Numbered from the stretch's first letter, positions 28,724 through 38,225 are shown. The stretch: DNA of 64,000 bases from an uncultured Anaerobiospirillum sp. (GCA_944390115.1 CALXOW010000004.1:1-64000), one strand, 5' to 3'. The notes: generated by a model not told the origin, from the sequence alone. A program made the numbers and translations.

Positions 28724-29914
28724 TGAAATAAGCCTTAAGATGCCTGCTTAACTCAGATCTGGAGCCTTACTTCAACTCTAACAACCAACTGGCGCGTTTC
28801 GGCCTGAACCGAAATGAAGCGCAATATGCATCAGTTTAGGGCAGAGAAGCGGAGCTATGAGCTCTTTTTTCCCGTTTAGTGCGACTGCACTATTTTGACC
28901 TCAAACCATGTGACCTTTGAGCTGATTTGCTGCCAAAAGCACTGAACTGATAGTGCAAAATCTACAGGATCATGTGAGCTTGATCAAGGCTCGAAACATT
29001 TCAGCGCCTAAAAGATTTACGGTGAGCTAACAGCTTATTTTCCTGATAAATAAGCCAAGATCTCCGTGCTTTAATGCAAAATAGGCACGACAGTGCAATG
29101 AGCGTCAGTGATAAGTTTTTGCGTTAAAAATGCGTTTTATGCGTGCAAGTTGAATCGCAAAAAGAAAATTTCCGTAAAAATTACGCAAATTGCACTCACA
29201 CGCACGGTGCACAGTACCCCTGATATCTATTGTCTGTAGCTATGATGGTTGATTTGCCTATGGCCTAGATTAACCTAAATGCTTACACCAACGTATGAAG
29301 CCCTTGTATATGGCTTTTGTGAATCAGCTCCCATTTGTCAAGCACTGCGCCTTGCCAGTGCGCGACGGGTGTGACTAAGGGGGCTAGGGTAGGGCTGTTT
29401 TGCTGAATATATTTTGGCTATTGGTTTATTTAATATATGGCGCTAAAAAGGCAACTAGGTCTTGCCTCAAAATGTTGCAACGGAGCGCACAAATCCACAA
29501 ATGGACATGTCAAACATTCAGTAATGGACTATTACTAACCGGCATAACCGAAGCTGTGGTCGCCTGCGGCAAGTTGACTCTGGGGAGATGCCGCGCAAGA
29601 AAAGCAAAGTAATGCGCCATGAGGCCGGTACCTACCCTTGAAAGGGAATAGTTCGAGTGGGAGCGGTCTGAGCAAAGCGTAAGGCGCGCTTTGGCTGCTG
29701 TTTTTGCTTTTCTTGTGGTGCGACGAGGTGAGGCCCGTTCACTGCGTTAAGTGCAGAGCTGGTGAGTGCAATGCTGCTTAGGGTAAGGCTGCAGAATGCG
29801 GAGCGGCTTGGAGATGGTAGGGAGCCTTGTCCTTTGCCTTAGGTGGGCTAAGGCAAAGGATCAAAGAGCGGGCAGCTGCTAGGGTCGCAGCTGAAGCTGG
29901 AGCGCGCGCTGAGA
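28724..29914. other. Gene-poor stretch of about 1.2 kb
   Basis: No convincing coding region is seen. The part from about 28860 to 29530 is AT-richer than the surroundings, with GCGTTTTATGCG-type near repeats at about 29120-29145 and a small hairpin GATCA/TGATC near 28970. A TTG-initiated frame at 29400-29612 has no good ribosome-binding site. A strong hairpin, CCTTTGCCTTAG with its perfect complement around GTGGG, spans 29831-29859 downstream of infA but has no T-run. Confidence 0.5.
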
Positions 29915-30133
29915 TTAGCGGGCGCGGAAGGTGATACGACCCTTGGTTAAGTCGTAAGGGGTGATCTGCACCGTAACCTTGTCGCCGGTTAAGATGCGGA
30001 TGTAGTTCTTACGCATCTTGCCCGAGATGTGGGCCATAACAGTGTGGCCGTTCTCTAATTGAACTTTAAAGGTGGTATTTGGCAGGGTCTCAAGGACAAC
30101 GCCCTGCATCTCGATACTTTCTTCTTTTGCCAT
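29915..30133 (-). CDS. infA: Translation initiation factor IF-1
   Basis: IF-1 binds the A site of the 30S subunit during initiation. The 72-residue S1/OB-fold protein is the exact length of the E. coli protein and contains [19 protein letters not shown] and [20 protein letters not shown]. It is monocistronic, with a promoter-like element about 115 bases upstream. Confidence 0.98.
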   Translation of the reverse strand: MAKEESIEMQGVVLETLPNTTFKVQLENGHTVMAHISGKMRKNYIRILTGDKVTVQITPYDLTKGRITFRAR

Positions 30134-30245
30134 AACGTGCTGTAAAAATCCTAAATTAATCTAGCTTTTATCTGTGGCTAGCAGCGGCTTTTGTGATCTG
30201 ACCTTTTGGGGCCTACCCAGGCGCCTGAGGCCTAAAACCGCGCAT

Positions 30246-30251
30246 ATTATA
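30246..30251 (-). promoter_or_regulatory. infA: -10 element of the infA promoter
   Basis: The minus strand carries a perfect TATAAT here, 113 bases before the infA start codon. The -35 region (about CTGAAT) is weak. Confidence 0.45.
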
Positions 30252-30359
30252 CACAATTGCCGCCCAAATTCAGCAGATCAAAGTTAAGTTTGGGCGGAGT
30301 AAAAGGCTTGTCTATGCCCTTTGGATGCGATCTTGAGAGCCGCATTTGCGCTGCGTTCT

Positions 30360-31049
30360 TTAGATGCGCGGATTGCCATCTTTGTCGGTGGCTAAGGATG
30401 GCTTGACCTTGCCCTCGTATGGATTGTCAAAGAGCGGTGGTACTTCGTGGGCATCTGGGCCAGCTGGTAAGAACTTGGTGAAGACTAAGGAACCGCAGGC
30501 ATTACCTAAGACGATCAAGGCTAAACGAGCCCAGTGCTCTGGGGTCATGTCCACTAAGCCCATGGCAAAGAAGCCACAGTTGGCCACGCAGTGCTCAAAG
30601 CCTGCCAGCATAAAGAACATGATCGGCATGATGACGTAGAGTGGGTGCTTTTCCTTGGCAAAGTTGTAATAAGCCACGTGCATCATGGCACCGCAACCCA
30701 TCGCCAGAATAAAGGAAGAGTACATCGTGTCATTGAGCTTGTCATGAGTGATGTGCTCGATCGCGCTGAGGTCGATACGGGTTAAGGTGAAGAGATAAGC
30801 GGTAACGGCGCAGCCTACACCATTTAACAGGAACATATAGATGAGGCGGAAGGTGGAGGATGGTGTCCAGTCACCAACCTTGCCGGTGTAGAGGTAATAG
30901 CCCTTGATTAAGATGGTCATAAGACCCAAGGAGAAGAGGAAGGAGCCCACGTACTTAACCGGGCTTGCTACATAGATGACGCAACCTAAGCCAATAAGGA
31001 CACCTGCAAGCAGGGATTTGACTGTGAACTGATAGAACGTAGAGTGCAT
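30360..31049 (-). CDS. Formate/nitrite transporter family channel
   Basis: The 229-residue membrane protein has six hydrophobic segments and the FNT signature GFEHCVANCGFF near residues 150-161, including the conserved pore histidine. FNT pentamers pass formate, nitrite, hydrosulfide or related small anions. The chain is shorter than FocA (about 285), with brief loops and a short polar C-terminal tail. Which anion it carries cannot be told from sequence. A formate channel would fit a mixed-acid fermenter, but there is no pflB or nitrite reductase beside it. It is a single-gene unit. Confidence 0.85.
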   Translation of the reverse strand: MHSTFYQFTVKSLLAGVLIGLGCVIYVASPVKYVGSFLFSLGLMTILIKGYYLYTGKVGDWTPSSTFRLIYMFLLNGVGCAVTAYLFTLTRIDLSAIEHITHDKLNDTMYSSFILAMGCGAMMHVAYYNFAKEKHPLYVIMPIMFFMLAGFEHCVANCGFFAMGLVDMTPEHWARLALIVLGNACGSLVFTKFLPAGPDAHEVPPLFDNPYEGKVKPSLATDKDGNPRI

Positions 31050-31259
31050 GTCAACACCGCGTAAATAACTAAAACCACCCGTGAGGGCGCACCAGAAGCT
31101 CAGGGCAAAAAGCGCTTATTTAGCGGCTTTGCGACCGGGCGCGCGTATTGTAGCAAACCTAGGTCACAATTCATGCGCAAGGTTAAATTTGTGAGGTCAA
31201 AAATTCGTCCCAGATGAAGCGCCGAGCGTCAGCGTTGCTGCCGCTGTTAGCGCCTGACT

Positions 31260-31316
31260 CATGCCACTGCGCATCACCATGCCACTGCGCATCGTCGTTT
31301 ATGCCACTGTGCAGCG
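31260..31316. repeat. Short tandem repeat, three copies of about 18-20 bp
   Basis: CATGCCACTGCGCATCAC at 31260-31277 is followed by a near copy from 31278 and a third, more diverged copy from about 31299. No gene is supported between 31050 and 31675; the 60-codon frame over this repeat appears to be chance. Confidence 0.6.
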
Positions 31317-31550
31317 CTGCGGATGTCCCAGCGTTGAGACTGAAGGAGCCTGTGCTAATGTCGCTGCAGGTCTGTACTGGCGTTAATGTGCGCTGATAGC
31401 AGGGGGAAGTGAGCGCACGCTATGGCGCACTGGGGTGAATTTGGTGGGTGGATGGACCGCAATTTGGTCTGATTTTGTGTGAAAAATGGAAACTGGGGCC
31501 CATAATCAGCATAGAGCGATGCTCAGGGGGCTGGCCTTAGGGGCCGCATG

Positions 31551-31594
31551 TGCTATTATGCTTGGAATTGATGGAGACACACCAAGGCGGTGTG
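31551..31594 (+). promoter_or_regulatory. fabB: Extended -10 promoter and leader hairpin of fabB
   Basis: TGC-TATTAT at 31551-31559 is an extended -10 element, with transcription expected near 31566. A small hairpin CACACC-AAGGC-GGTGTG at 31578-31594 would lie at the 5' end of the transcript. The -35 region is not convincing. Confidence 0.4.
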
Positions 31595-31675
31595 ACCTCT
31601 TAAGTCTGCTGCATAGTTGGAGCGGACGTTCTTAGCTCCTTTCTTATTTTGGATTGTCTGCTACGGAGATTAACG

Positions 31676-32896
31676 ATGGCATTACGTAAGGCAGTTATTA
31701 CCGGCTTAGGAATAGTTGCTAGTATCGGCGTAGGTAAGGCGGCGGTGGCTCAGTCCTTACGTGAGGGCCGCTCCGGCATCGTCAAGGAAGAAGAATTTGC
31801 TGCGATGGGCATGCGCTCGCAAGTAGCTGGTATGGTCAACATCGACTTTAAGGACTATATCGATCGCCGCGATCTGCGTTTTATGGGCGAGGCTGCTGCC
31901 TACTCCTATATTGCGATGAAGGAAGCAATTGCGGATGCGGGCTTAGCTGAAAGCGATGTTTCCAATGAGCGCACCGGTTTAATCGTAGGCTCGGGCGGCG
32001 GTTCGACCAAGGCTACGGTAGAGTCGGCTGATATCTTACGCAACAAGGGCGTTAAGCGCATTGGACCTTACGCCGTTACCAAGACGATGAGCTCGACTAC
32101 TTCGGCCTGCCTGGCGACCCCATTTAAGATCAAGGGTGCCTCCTTCTCGATTAGCTCGGCTTGTGCTACCTCGGCTCACTGCATCGAGGCAGCTTGCGAC
32201 GAGATCATGTTAGGCCGTCACGATATTATCTTTGCTGGTGGCGCTGAGGCCGCTGACTGGACCATCGCCAGCCTCTTTGATGGCATGGGCGCACTTTCGA
32301 CCTCTTATAACGACAACCCAGCCACGGCTTCGCGTCCATATGACGCTAAGCGCGATGGCTTCGTTATCGGCGCGGGCGGTGGCATTGTGGTCATTGAGTC
32401 CGAAGAGCATGCTAAGGCACGCGGTGCCAAGATTTACGCTGAGGTGGTCGGCTTTGGTGCTACCTCCGATGGTGCTGACATGGTCGCCCCTTCAGGTGAA
32501 GGCGCTGTACGCTGCATGCGTAAGGCTCTGGCTACCTGCAATACCCCAATTGATTACATCAACACCCACGGTACTTCGACCGTAATTGGTGATATCAAGG
32601 AAATCGAGGCGATCAAGGAAGTCTTCGGTGAGAAGTGCCCACCAATTTCTTCGACCAAGTCGATGACCGGTCACGCCTTAGGCGCCGCTGGTGTCAATGA
32701 GGCGATCTATAGCCTGATCATGATGGAGCAAGGCTTCATTGCCCCTTCGATCAATGTCACGGAGCTCGATTCACACTGTGATGGAGTTGATATCGTAACC
32801 TCGACCCGTGAGACTCCATTAACCACGATCATGTCCAATAGCTTTGGCTTTGGTGGTACCAATGCCACCCTGATTCTGCGCAAGTACCAGGGCTAA
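31676..32896 (+). CDS. fabB: 3-oxoacyl-ACP synthase I (FabB)
   Basis: FabB condenses malonyl-ACP with acyl-ACP and is required to elongate unsaturated fatty acids in gammaproteobacteria. The 406-residue length is that of E. coli FabB. The Cys-His-His catalytic set is visible: nucleophile in [12 protein letters not shown], then NTHGTST and [14 protein letters not shown], with the glycine-rich [12 protein letters not shown] near the end. The ATG at 31676 has GGAG eight bases upstream; the frame open from 31649 is not used. No fabA is adjacent. A terminator follows directly. Confidence 0.95.
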   Translation: MALRKAVITGLGIVASIGVGKAAVAQSLREGRSGIVKEEEFAAMGMRSQVAGMVNIDFKDYIDRRDLRFMGEAAAYSYIAMKEAIADAGLAESDVSNERTGLIVGSGGGSTKATVESADILRNKGVKRIGPYAVTKTMSSTTSACLATPFKIKGASFSISSACATSAHCIEAACDEIMLGRHDIIFAGGAEAADWTIASLFDGMGALSTSYNDNPATASRPYDAKRDGFVIGAGGGIVVIESEEHAKARGAKIYAEVVGFGATSDGADMVAPSGEGAVRCMRKALATCNTPIDYINTHGTSTVIGDIKEIEAIKEVFGEKCPPISSTKSMTGHALGAAGVNEAIYSLIMMEQGFIAPSINVTELDSHCDGVDIVTSTRETPLTTIMSNSFGFGGTNATLILRKYQG

Positions 32897-32938
32897 TTGG
32901 TTGATTTAGCGCGCTTGACGCGTACTTTCTAGCAAAAG

Positions 32939-32966
32939 GGCAAGGCTTGAGGGTCTTGCCTTTTTT
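32939..32966 (+). terminator. fabB: Rho-independent terminator of fabB
   Basis: GGCAAG pairs with CTTGCC across a ten-base loop and is followed by six T (32961-32966). It ends the fabB unit before rsuA. Confidence 0.75.
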
Positions 32967-33007
32967 GCCGGTGGCTGATGGGCCTTGCCTCAGCCGGGGC
33001 ATTCTTC

Positions 33008-33028
33008 TTTTTTTTTCTTTTTTTTTTT
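33008..33028 (+). repeat. Poly-T tracts (9 T and 11 T) upstream of rsuA
   Basis: Nine T (33008-33016), one C, then eleven T (33018-33028) end just before the rsuA ribosome-binding site GAGGTGAT (33035-33042). Such runs change length easily and could vary spacing or leader structure of rsuA. Confidence 0.6.
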
Positions 33029-33043
33029 GTTAGCGAGGTGATC

Positions 33044-34117
33044 GTGGCCAAGAAGGCAGCTCCTAAGGAAATGCAGCGCTTAGATAAGATTGTCGCTCAC
33101 ATCACAGGCTGGTCGCGCCAACAGGCCACTAAGGTCATCCGTGATGGCGGCGTGGTGGTCGGCGAGGAGGTGATCTTAGACGGTGCCGCTAAGGTCAGTA
33201 TCAACGCGCCTTTAGTTATTGCGGGCTTTAACGATGACTTGGGTGATGACGATGATGCGCTGTGGCTAGAAGAGGGCGCCGACAGTGATACGGTCGCCTT
33301 AGGGGTGAGCGCACAAGAGGCGCTCTTAGCTCAAGTGTTCTTGCTCAATAAGCCTGCCAACTACGTCTGCGCGGACCGCGATAAGAGCCACAATGTGGTG
33401 ACCACGCTCTTTCGCTCCGAGCGCAATTGCAGCAATCTGCATTGCGCCGGACGCCTCGATATCGATACCACGGGCCTGCTCGTGGTGACCGATGATGGCG
33501 CGCTGATTCACAACATCACCGCCCCACGCAAAGAGGTCAATAAAGTGTACCTGGCGCGCCTCGATCGCGCTTTGCCTAAGCACGCAGTTCGCCGCTTTGC
33601 TGAAGGCATCAAGCATCCTGAGGAAGATAAGCGCTATCAAGGCGCCAAGCTTACGCCCCTCACGCCGCTCTTTCATGAGTTAGAGGATGGGGCGTCCCCT
33701 CAAGGGCACTGGGCTGCCGTGCAGCTGAGCCAAGGTCGCTTCCACCAGGTCAAGCGAATGTTTGAGATGGTGGGCTGCGAGGTGCAAGAGCTCACCCGTG
33801 TCGCTATAGGCGCGCTCAATGTCACCTCCGCCCAGGTGGGAACGAGCATCGGTGCCTATTACCGCTTAACCCCAGAAGAGGTCGAGCTGCTCTTTACCAA
33901 CAAGGACTACGAGCTCAGCGAGTTAGAGGCGATGTGGCGTTGCTACCAAGAGGCGGTGGCGACAGCCGAGCTGTGCTATCTGCCGCCTAAGCTCTCAGCC
34001 GCGCGTTCAGGTTCCTCTGAGCTTGATGCCGCTTTGGATGATGAGGATGCCGCGCTGGAGGCAGCCCAGGGCGACTTTGATGAGATGGATGCTGAGGGCA
34101 ACTTCCGTATCTACTAA
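33044..34117 (+). CDS. rsuA: 16S rRNA pseudouridine synthase, RsuA type
   Basis: RsuA-type enzymes make pseudouridine 516 in 16S rRNA. An S4 RNA-binding domain occupies residues 10-60 (RLDKIVAHITGWSRQQA). The catalytic core has AGRLDIDTTGLLVVTDDG with the nucleophilic aspartate, and GRFHQVKRMFEMVG. The wording LHCAGRLDIDTTGL is closer to RsuA than to RluB or RluF. At 357 residues it is much longer than E. coli RsuA (231): about 25 acidic residues are inserted after the S4 domain and about 80 added at the C-terminus. I chose the GTG at 33044, which has GAGGTGATC upstream. The earlier frame would encode a poly-Phe stretch from the T tracts, which is not credible. Confidence 0.88.
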   Translation: MAKKAAPKEMQRLDKIVAHITGWSRQQATKVIRDGGVVVGEEVILDGAAKVSINAPLVIAGFNDDLGDDDDALWLEEGADSDTVALGVSAQEALLAQVFLLNKPANYVCADRDKSHNVVTTLFRSERNCSNLHCAGRLDIDTTGLLVVTDDGALIHNITAPRKEVNKVYLARLDRALPKHAVRRFAEGIKHPEEDKRYQGAKLTPLTPLFHELEDGASPQGHWAAVQLSQGRFHQVKRMFEMVGCEVQELTRVAIGALNVTSAQVGTSIGAYYRLTPEEVELLFTNKDYELSELEAMWRCYQEAVATAELCYLPPKLSAARSGSSELDAALDDEDAALEAAQGDFDEMDAEGNFRIY

Positions 34118-34259
34118 AACTTTTTCCTAAAGCTTGAGAAAAAGTCGGCCTCAGGGCACAAAATCGCCTGGTGAGATCGGCTACACTGAGGGTTGGCGGC
34201 TCGGGCCGCGTTCGTTTTGGTTGAATTGAGCGCCCGTGTGGCGTGGAGATTTTTTGTCT

Positions 34260-35216
34260 ATGGAAAAGATTGTCCACTTGGATGCAATTGCCATCCCTAA
34301 GGAATTTCCTTTACCTCGTCCTGACTTTGCCCATGAGTGGATTTCCTACGAAACTAGCCCGTACGAGACTTTAGTCGAGCGCTGCCGTGAGGCCACCATT
34401 GTGGTCACCAACAAGTGCCGTATGACCGCTGAGGTCTTAGCCCAATGCCCTAAGGTCAAGTTCATCGCTGAGCTGGCTACTGGCTACAACAACATCGATA
34501 TCGACTACTGTAAGGAGCACGGTATCGGCGTCGCAACCATTCAGGGCTACAGCACCAATTCGGTCGCTGAGCACACTCTGACCATGATGCTGATGTTATC
34601 GCGCTCCATGATCAAGACCCGCAAGCGCATGGAAGATGGGCTCTGGGTAAACGCCGATTGCTTCTGCCAAAAGCCATATCCGATTGTAGACTTGCAAGGC
34701 CACACCTTGACCGTGATTGGCTCGGGCGCGATTGGCTCGCGTATCGGTGAGATGGGCAAGGTCTTCGGGATGAAGGTCTTAAAGGCAGAGCACCGCTCGG
34801 CCACCACGGTTCGCCCAGGCTACACCGCCTTTGCCGACGCCATTGCTCAGGCTGACTTCATTTCGGTCAACTGCCCATTAAACGCTGAGACCACCGATCT
34901 CTTGACCGCTGCTGAGTTTAAGCAGATGAAGCCAAGCGTCATCATCGTCAACAATGCCCGTGGTGGTGTGGTCAATGAGCAAGACTTAGTTACCGCCATC
35001 GAGCAAGGCACGATTGGTGGTGCCGCCGCCGACGTTGCCTCGGTTGAGCCACTGCCGGAGAATCACCCATACGTCAAGCTCTTAAAGAACGACAACTTCA
35101 TCTTAACCCCACACCAGGCTTGGATGTCCGATGCCTGCCTCGAGGAGTTATGCCGTCAGTTCAAGGAAAATCTTGATGCCTACGCTCAAGGTAAGTCCTT
35201 ACGTCGCATTGTCTAA
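34260..35216 (+). CDS. D-2-hydroxyacid dehydrogenase (glycerate/hydroxypyruvate type)
   Basis: This 318-residue NAD(P)-dependent enzyme reduces a 2-oxoacid to a D-2-hydroxyacid. The nucleotide-binding glycine motif GSGAIGSRIG is near residues 152-161. The catalytic set is present: Arg in NNARGGVVN, Glu in VASVEPLPE and His in LTPHQAW. The overall pattern is closest to hydroxypyruvate/glycerate dehydrogenases (HprA-like) rather than to LdhA or SerA, but substrate assignment is not certain. The ATG at 34260 has GGAG eleven bases upstream, somewhat distant. A strong terminator follows, so it is a single-gene unit. Confidence 0.88.
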   Translation: MEKIVHLDAIAIPKEFPLPRPDFAHEWISYETSPYETLVERCREATIVVTNKCRMTAEVLAQCPKVKFIAELATGYNNIDIDYCKEHGIGVATIQGYSTNSVAEHTLTMMLMLSRSMIKTRKRMEDGLWVNADCFCQKPYPIVDLQGHTLTVIGSGAIGSRIGEMGKVFGMKVLKAEHRSATTVRPGYTAFADAIAQADFISVNCPLNAETTDLLTAAEFKQMKPSVIIVNNARGGVVNEQDLVTAIEQGTIGGAAADVASVEPLPENHPYVKLLKNDNFILTPHQAWMSDACLEELCRQFKENLDAYAQGKSLRRIV

Positions 35217-35241
35217 GCACGCCATAAACGTGATTTGAGCT

Positions 35242-35288
35242 AAAACAGGCGCAGGATTTGAGTTTTACTTGAGTCCGGCGCCTGTTTT
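35242..35288 (+). terminator. Rho-independent terminator of the D-2-hydroxyacid dehydrogenase gene
   Basis: AAAACAGGCGC pairs perfectly with GCGCCTGTTTT (11 bp) around a 25-base loop; the T-run is part of the stem. Confidence 0.75.
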
Positions 35289-35325
35289 GCTTGAGGCTAG
35301 CTAAAAGTCAAAGTAGGGGATGGCT

Positions 35326-36081
35326 ATGAAATTCAAATTTGAGTTGTGCGTGACCTCACCGCAAGGCTGCCAAGTAGCCGAAGAGTGCCGCTTAGATCGC
35401 ATTGAGTTGTGCTCAGCCTTAAGTGAGGGCGGGCTTACGCCATCGGCGGGCCTGCTGCATTACGCCTGCTCGCAGAGTGTGTACAGTGCAGTCAATGTTT
35501 TGATCCGTCCACGCGCCGGTGACTTCATTTACTCGACCTCTGAGGTGCGGGTGATGCGCGATGACATCTTGCGCGCCAAAGATGAAGGCGCGCACGGTGT
35601 GGTCTTAGGCTGCCTCAATCCTGAGGGCTGGCTTGATGTCAAAGCGATGGAAGTGCTGCTCAAGGCCGCCGAGGGTATGAAGGTGACCTTCCACCGCGCC
35701 TTTGATGTCTGTGCCGACCGCATGGCCATGCTCGAGGTCTTGATCACATTGGGCGTCGATCATGTACTCACCTCAGGGGGTAAGGGCTCAGCCATTGATG
35801 GAGTAGCCGAGCTGGCCGCCTTACAGCAGCAAGCCAAAGGGCGCATCACCTTAATTGCCGGAGCGGGCGTAGGCGCTGATAATATCGCCCAGATTGCGCA
35901 GATTTCCGGCGTGCGCGAGTTCCACTTCTCGGCCAAGGACACTGTGCCTTCGCAAATGCAATTCCGCAATCCAGACGTCTTCATGGGCCAGCCCGGCTCC
36001 AATGAATATGCCCTCCAGATTACGTCTCTGTCCAAGGTTATCGCCACGGTCCGGGCCCTGTGCGAGAGCCAAACGCGCTAG
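35326..36081 (+). CDS. cutC: CutC family protein (copper homeostasis)
   Basis: CutC proteins form a TIM barrel and have been linked to copper tolerance, although the biochemical role is unsettled. The 251-residue chain begins with KFELCVTSPQGC and carries the family segments RIELCSALSEGGLTPS, VLIRPRAGDFIYS, VTFHRAFDVC and VLTSGGKGSAIDG. The start at 35326 has AGTAGGGG six bases upstream; an ATG two codons earlier would sit on the ribosome-binding site. It stands alone. Confidence 0.93.
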   Translation: MKFKFELCVTSPQGCQVAEECRLDRIELCSALSEGGLTPSAGLLHYACSQSVYSAVNVLIRPRAGDFIYSTSEVRVMRDDILRAKDEGAHGVVLGCLNPEGWLDVKAMEVLLKAAEGMKVTFHRAFDVCADRMAMLEVLITLGVDHVLTSGGKGSAIDGVAELAALQQQAKGRITLIAGAGVGADNIAQIAQISGVREFHFSAKDTVPSQMQFRNPDVFMGQPGSNEYALQITSLSKVIATVRALCESQTR

Positions 36082-36211
36082 TTAACCTCAAGCACCATTG
36101 AAAAAGAACGATACTAAATTGCCTCAGAATGGGGGGTAAGTCCCACCGATTATGCTATATTATTATGAGGTGATCTTCTTAAATTGTGCCTAATGCAATG
36201 AACTGTGGGGG

Positions 36212-36314
36212 CACTGGCATGACTTAGGGGTTTTACAACGGATGTGTCGTAAAAGCTGATAAATAAGCCAAATGGCGATATAAGCTTTACAGCAACCCCT
36301 GAGTTATGCCAGTG
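36212..36314. repeat. 103-bp structured inverted-repeat element upstream of the AAA-ATPase/nuclease gene
   Basis: The 21-base end at 36212-36232 (starting CACTGGCATGACTT) pairs with 36294-36314; the only two mismatches are both G-U compatible in RNA. Inside are two further pairings, TTTTAC/GTAAAA near 36231-36254 and AAAGCT/AGCTTT with inner GCC/GGC near 36252-36288. The inner pairings share bases, so they could exclude one another. It ends 57 bases before the ATG at 36372. It may be a small non-autonomous mobile element or an RNA leader. Confidence 0.6.
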
Positions 36315-36371
36315 ATCCAACTGTGCTGTTCAAGACTCATTGCAAGATGCCAATCTGGCAAGGAGTGAATT

Positions 36372-38225
36372 ATGGGACAAGAAAAGCTAGTTACTCAATC
36401 TCAGAAGACTGAGGAAAAATTCCGTTCTCCAACTAAATTGAAGCGTATAACGTTGGGCGTTTCTGACTTTAATGTAGTTAGAGATGATAATACCTTATTT
36501 ATTGATAAGACTGCTAAGCTGCAGCAGCTGGTGTTTAAGAAAAAGGTTTTCTTATCCCGCCCTCGTCGCTTAGGTAAGAGCACGCTTACCTCTATGCTCG
36601 AACAGTTATTTACCAATGGTATTGGTAAATTTGAAGGCTTGGCTGTTTACAACTTATGGCAAGAAGATCGCTACCCAGTGGTTCGCATTTCTTTTTATGG
36701 GATGAATAATCCTGATACGATTTCTGAAACACTACGTTGCCGTCTTTGTGATGCGTTTGAGCATGCCGGTTTTGACAATGCTGCTAAGATTAAGCAGGAT
36801 ATTCGCACTCTTGATGAGGTTCTTGGTGCTTTAGATAAGATTAGAGCTTGTCAAAAGATTGTAATCCTTATCGATGAGTGGGATTTGCCTTTATCCTCTA
36901 ATCTGCATAATGTTACTAATTTTGAGAAATGCAAAGATGTGCTTAATACATTCTATTCGTGGATTAGAGATTTAAGAAATCTTCATTTCTTATTTGTTAC
37001 TGGAATTGGCCGTTATAAAGATACTTCGCTTTTTACTGGTCAAGATATCAAAGATATCAGCATGGATCCTGATTTTGCTGATATAGTTGGATATACGCAG
37101 GAAGAGCTTGAAACCAACTTTGCCCCTTATATTAGCGAGTCTGCTGAGCGTCTTGGTATTAGTAACGATGAACTTCTTGCTAAAATCAAGATTCAGTACG
37201 ATGGTTTTTGCTTTGACAGTAATGCAAGTGTTAATCTTTATAATCCATGGTCTATTAACAATTTCTTTAGTCAAGTTGTTGACAACTCGTCTAAAATACC
37301 TGCATTTCCATGCTATTGGATGAGTAGCTCTAATGCGTATGCAGCATTGCGTTCTTTTCTGAGGAGAAAGAAGATTGATCTTTCATTTTTAACTAAGGTT
37401 AAAAATGAAGATGTTGAAATTAGACAGTCAAGCATTTCTTCTCCTAACTACTTTAATGGTGTTTCTCTTGCTCCGCTTATGGTGTCAATGGGATATCTGA
37501 CTATCAAGAAAGATCTTGATCCAGGTGAGGAAAGTCCATTTCTACATTTTTATTCGTGCGGCTTTCCTAACAATGAAGTTGAAAGAGAGTGTGATGCACT
37601 GTTTTTAGAATATCTTTCAAACTCTGAAGATAAAGATATTGAAGTAGATAACTCTGAAAATGGTAGTGAAGAAAGCTCTGTAAAGATGCATGAGCAAGAC
37701 GTTGATGGGATGTTTGTTGCATCAAGAGAACTTCGGAATGCGCTCAATCAGCATAATATAGCTCAGGCGGTAATTTGCCTTAATACCCAAATGCATTCTC
37801 TGCGTTATGATGCGTGGAGAAATACCTATGAGGTAGTTTATCGAAGTCTGATTGCTGCTTTTCTTCGTGTTAGTGGTGGTGCTCACTTTGTGGTTGAGGA
37901 AAAAGGTAATCACCTTGGTCGCTCAGATATCGAAGCTGATATTGGTAATGATCATTTTGTCTTTGAATTAAAGCGCATTGCAGACAATCATAACCCTAAT
38001 GCTACCAAGCACCTTGCTGAAGCTGCCCATCAGCAAATTATTGACAACGGTTATTGTGATGAGCAAGCAACCAATGTTGAGAAATGGCATGGAGTTGTGC
38101 TGGTGATTGATGATAGTATGCGTCAAATTGTCTATTGGCGCCATTTTTGTCAAAAGACAATCGTTAGTGAGGGATTTGTTGAACCTATCACTATCGATAA
38201 TCCACCTAATCAAAATCATGCCTAG
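36372..38225 (+). CDS. AAA-ATPase-like / PD-(D/E)XK nuclease-like protein
   Basis: The 617-residue protein has the two-domain plan of the AAA-ATPase_like plus PD-(D/E)XK (PDDEXK_9) family: a Walker A-like RPRRLGKSTLTSML near residues 67-80, a Walker B segment IVILIDEWDLPL near 165-176, and a C-terminal nuclease-like motif NDHFVFELKRIA near 525-536. These proteins often occur in many copies per genome in gut and rumen bacteria and their function is not established; defence, DNA transactions or mobile-element roles have been suggested. The gene is visibly AT-richer and uses different codons from its neighbours, which indicates transfer. The start has AAGGAG well placed. A 103-bp structured repeat precedes it and a bidirectional terminator follows. 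Confidence 0.85.
   Translation: MGQEKLVTQSQKTEEKFRSPTKLKRITLGVSDFNVVRDDNTLFIDKTAKLQQLVFKKKVFLSRPRRLGKSTLTSMLEQLFTNGIGKFEGLAVYNLWQEDRYPVVRISFYGMNNPDTISETLRCRLCDAFEHAGFDNAAKIKQDIRTLDEVLGALDKIRACQKIVILIDEWDLPLSSNLHNVTNFEKCKDVLNTFYSWIRDLRNLHFLFVTGIGRYKDTSLFTGQDIKDISMDPDFADIVGYTQEELETNFAPYISESAERLGISNDELLAKIKIQYDGFCFDSNASVNLYNPWSINNFFSQVVDNSSKIPAFPCYWMSSSNAYAALRSFLRRKKIDLSFLTKVKNEDVEIRQSSISSPNYFNGVSLAPLMVSMGYLTIKKDLDPGEESPFLHFYSCGFPNNEVERECDALFLEYLSNSEDKDIEVDNSENGSEESSVKMHEQDVDGMFVASRELRNALNQHNIAQAVICLNTQMHSLRYDAWRNTYEVVYRSLIAAFLRVSGGAHFVVEEKGNHLGRSDIEADIGNDHFVFELKRIADNHNPNATKHLAEAAHQQIIDNGYCDEQATNVEKWHGVVLVIDDSMRQIVYWRHFCQKTIVSEGFVEPITIDNPPNQNHA

Noticed and set aside
29400-29612. 70-codon TTG-started reading frame in the gene-poor stretch
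   Set aside because: It has no ribosome-binding site and its composition looks like chance in AT-rich DNA.
31214-31396. 60-codon reading frame upstream of fabB
   Set aside because: It covers a tandem repeat, lacks a convincing ribosome-binding site and has no recognisable pattern.
32978-33043. N-terminal extension of rsuA with a poly-Phe hydrophobic stretch
   Set aside because: It is produced by the T tracts; the GTG at 33044 has a proper ribosome-binding site and starts at the S4 domain.
36131-36137. Run of six G as a third switch tract
   Set aside because: It is non-coding, short and not at a frame junction.
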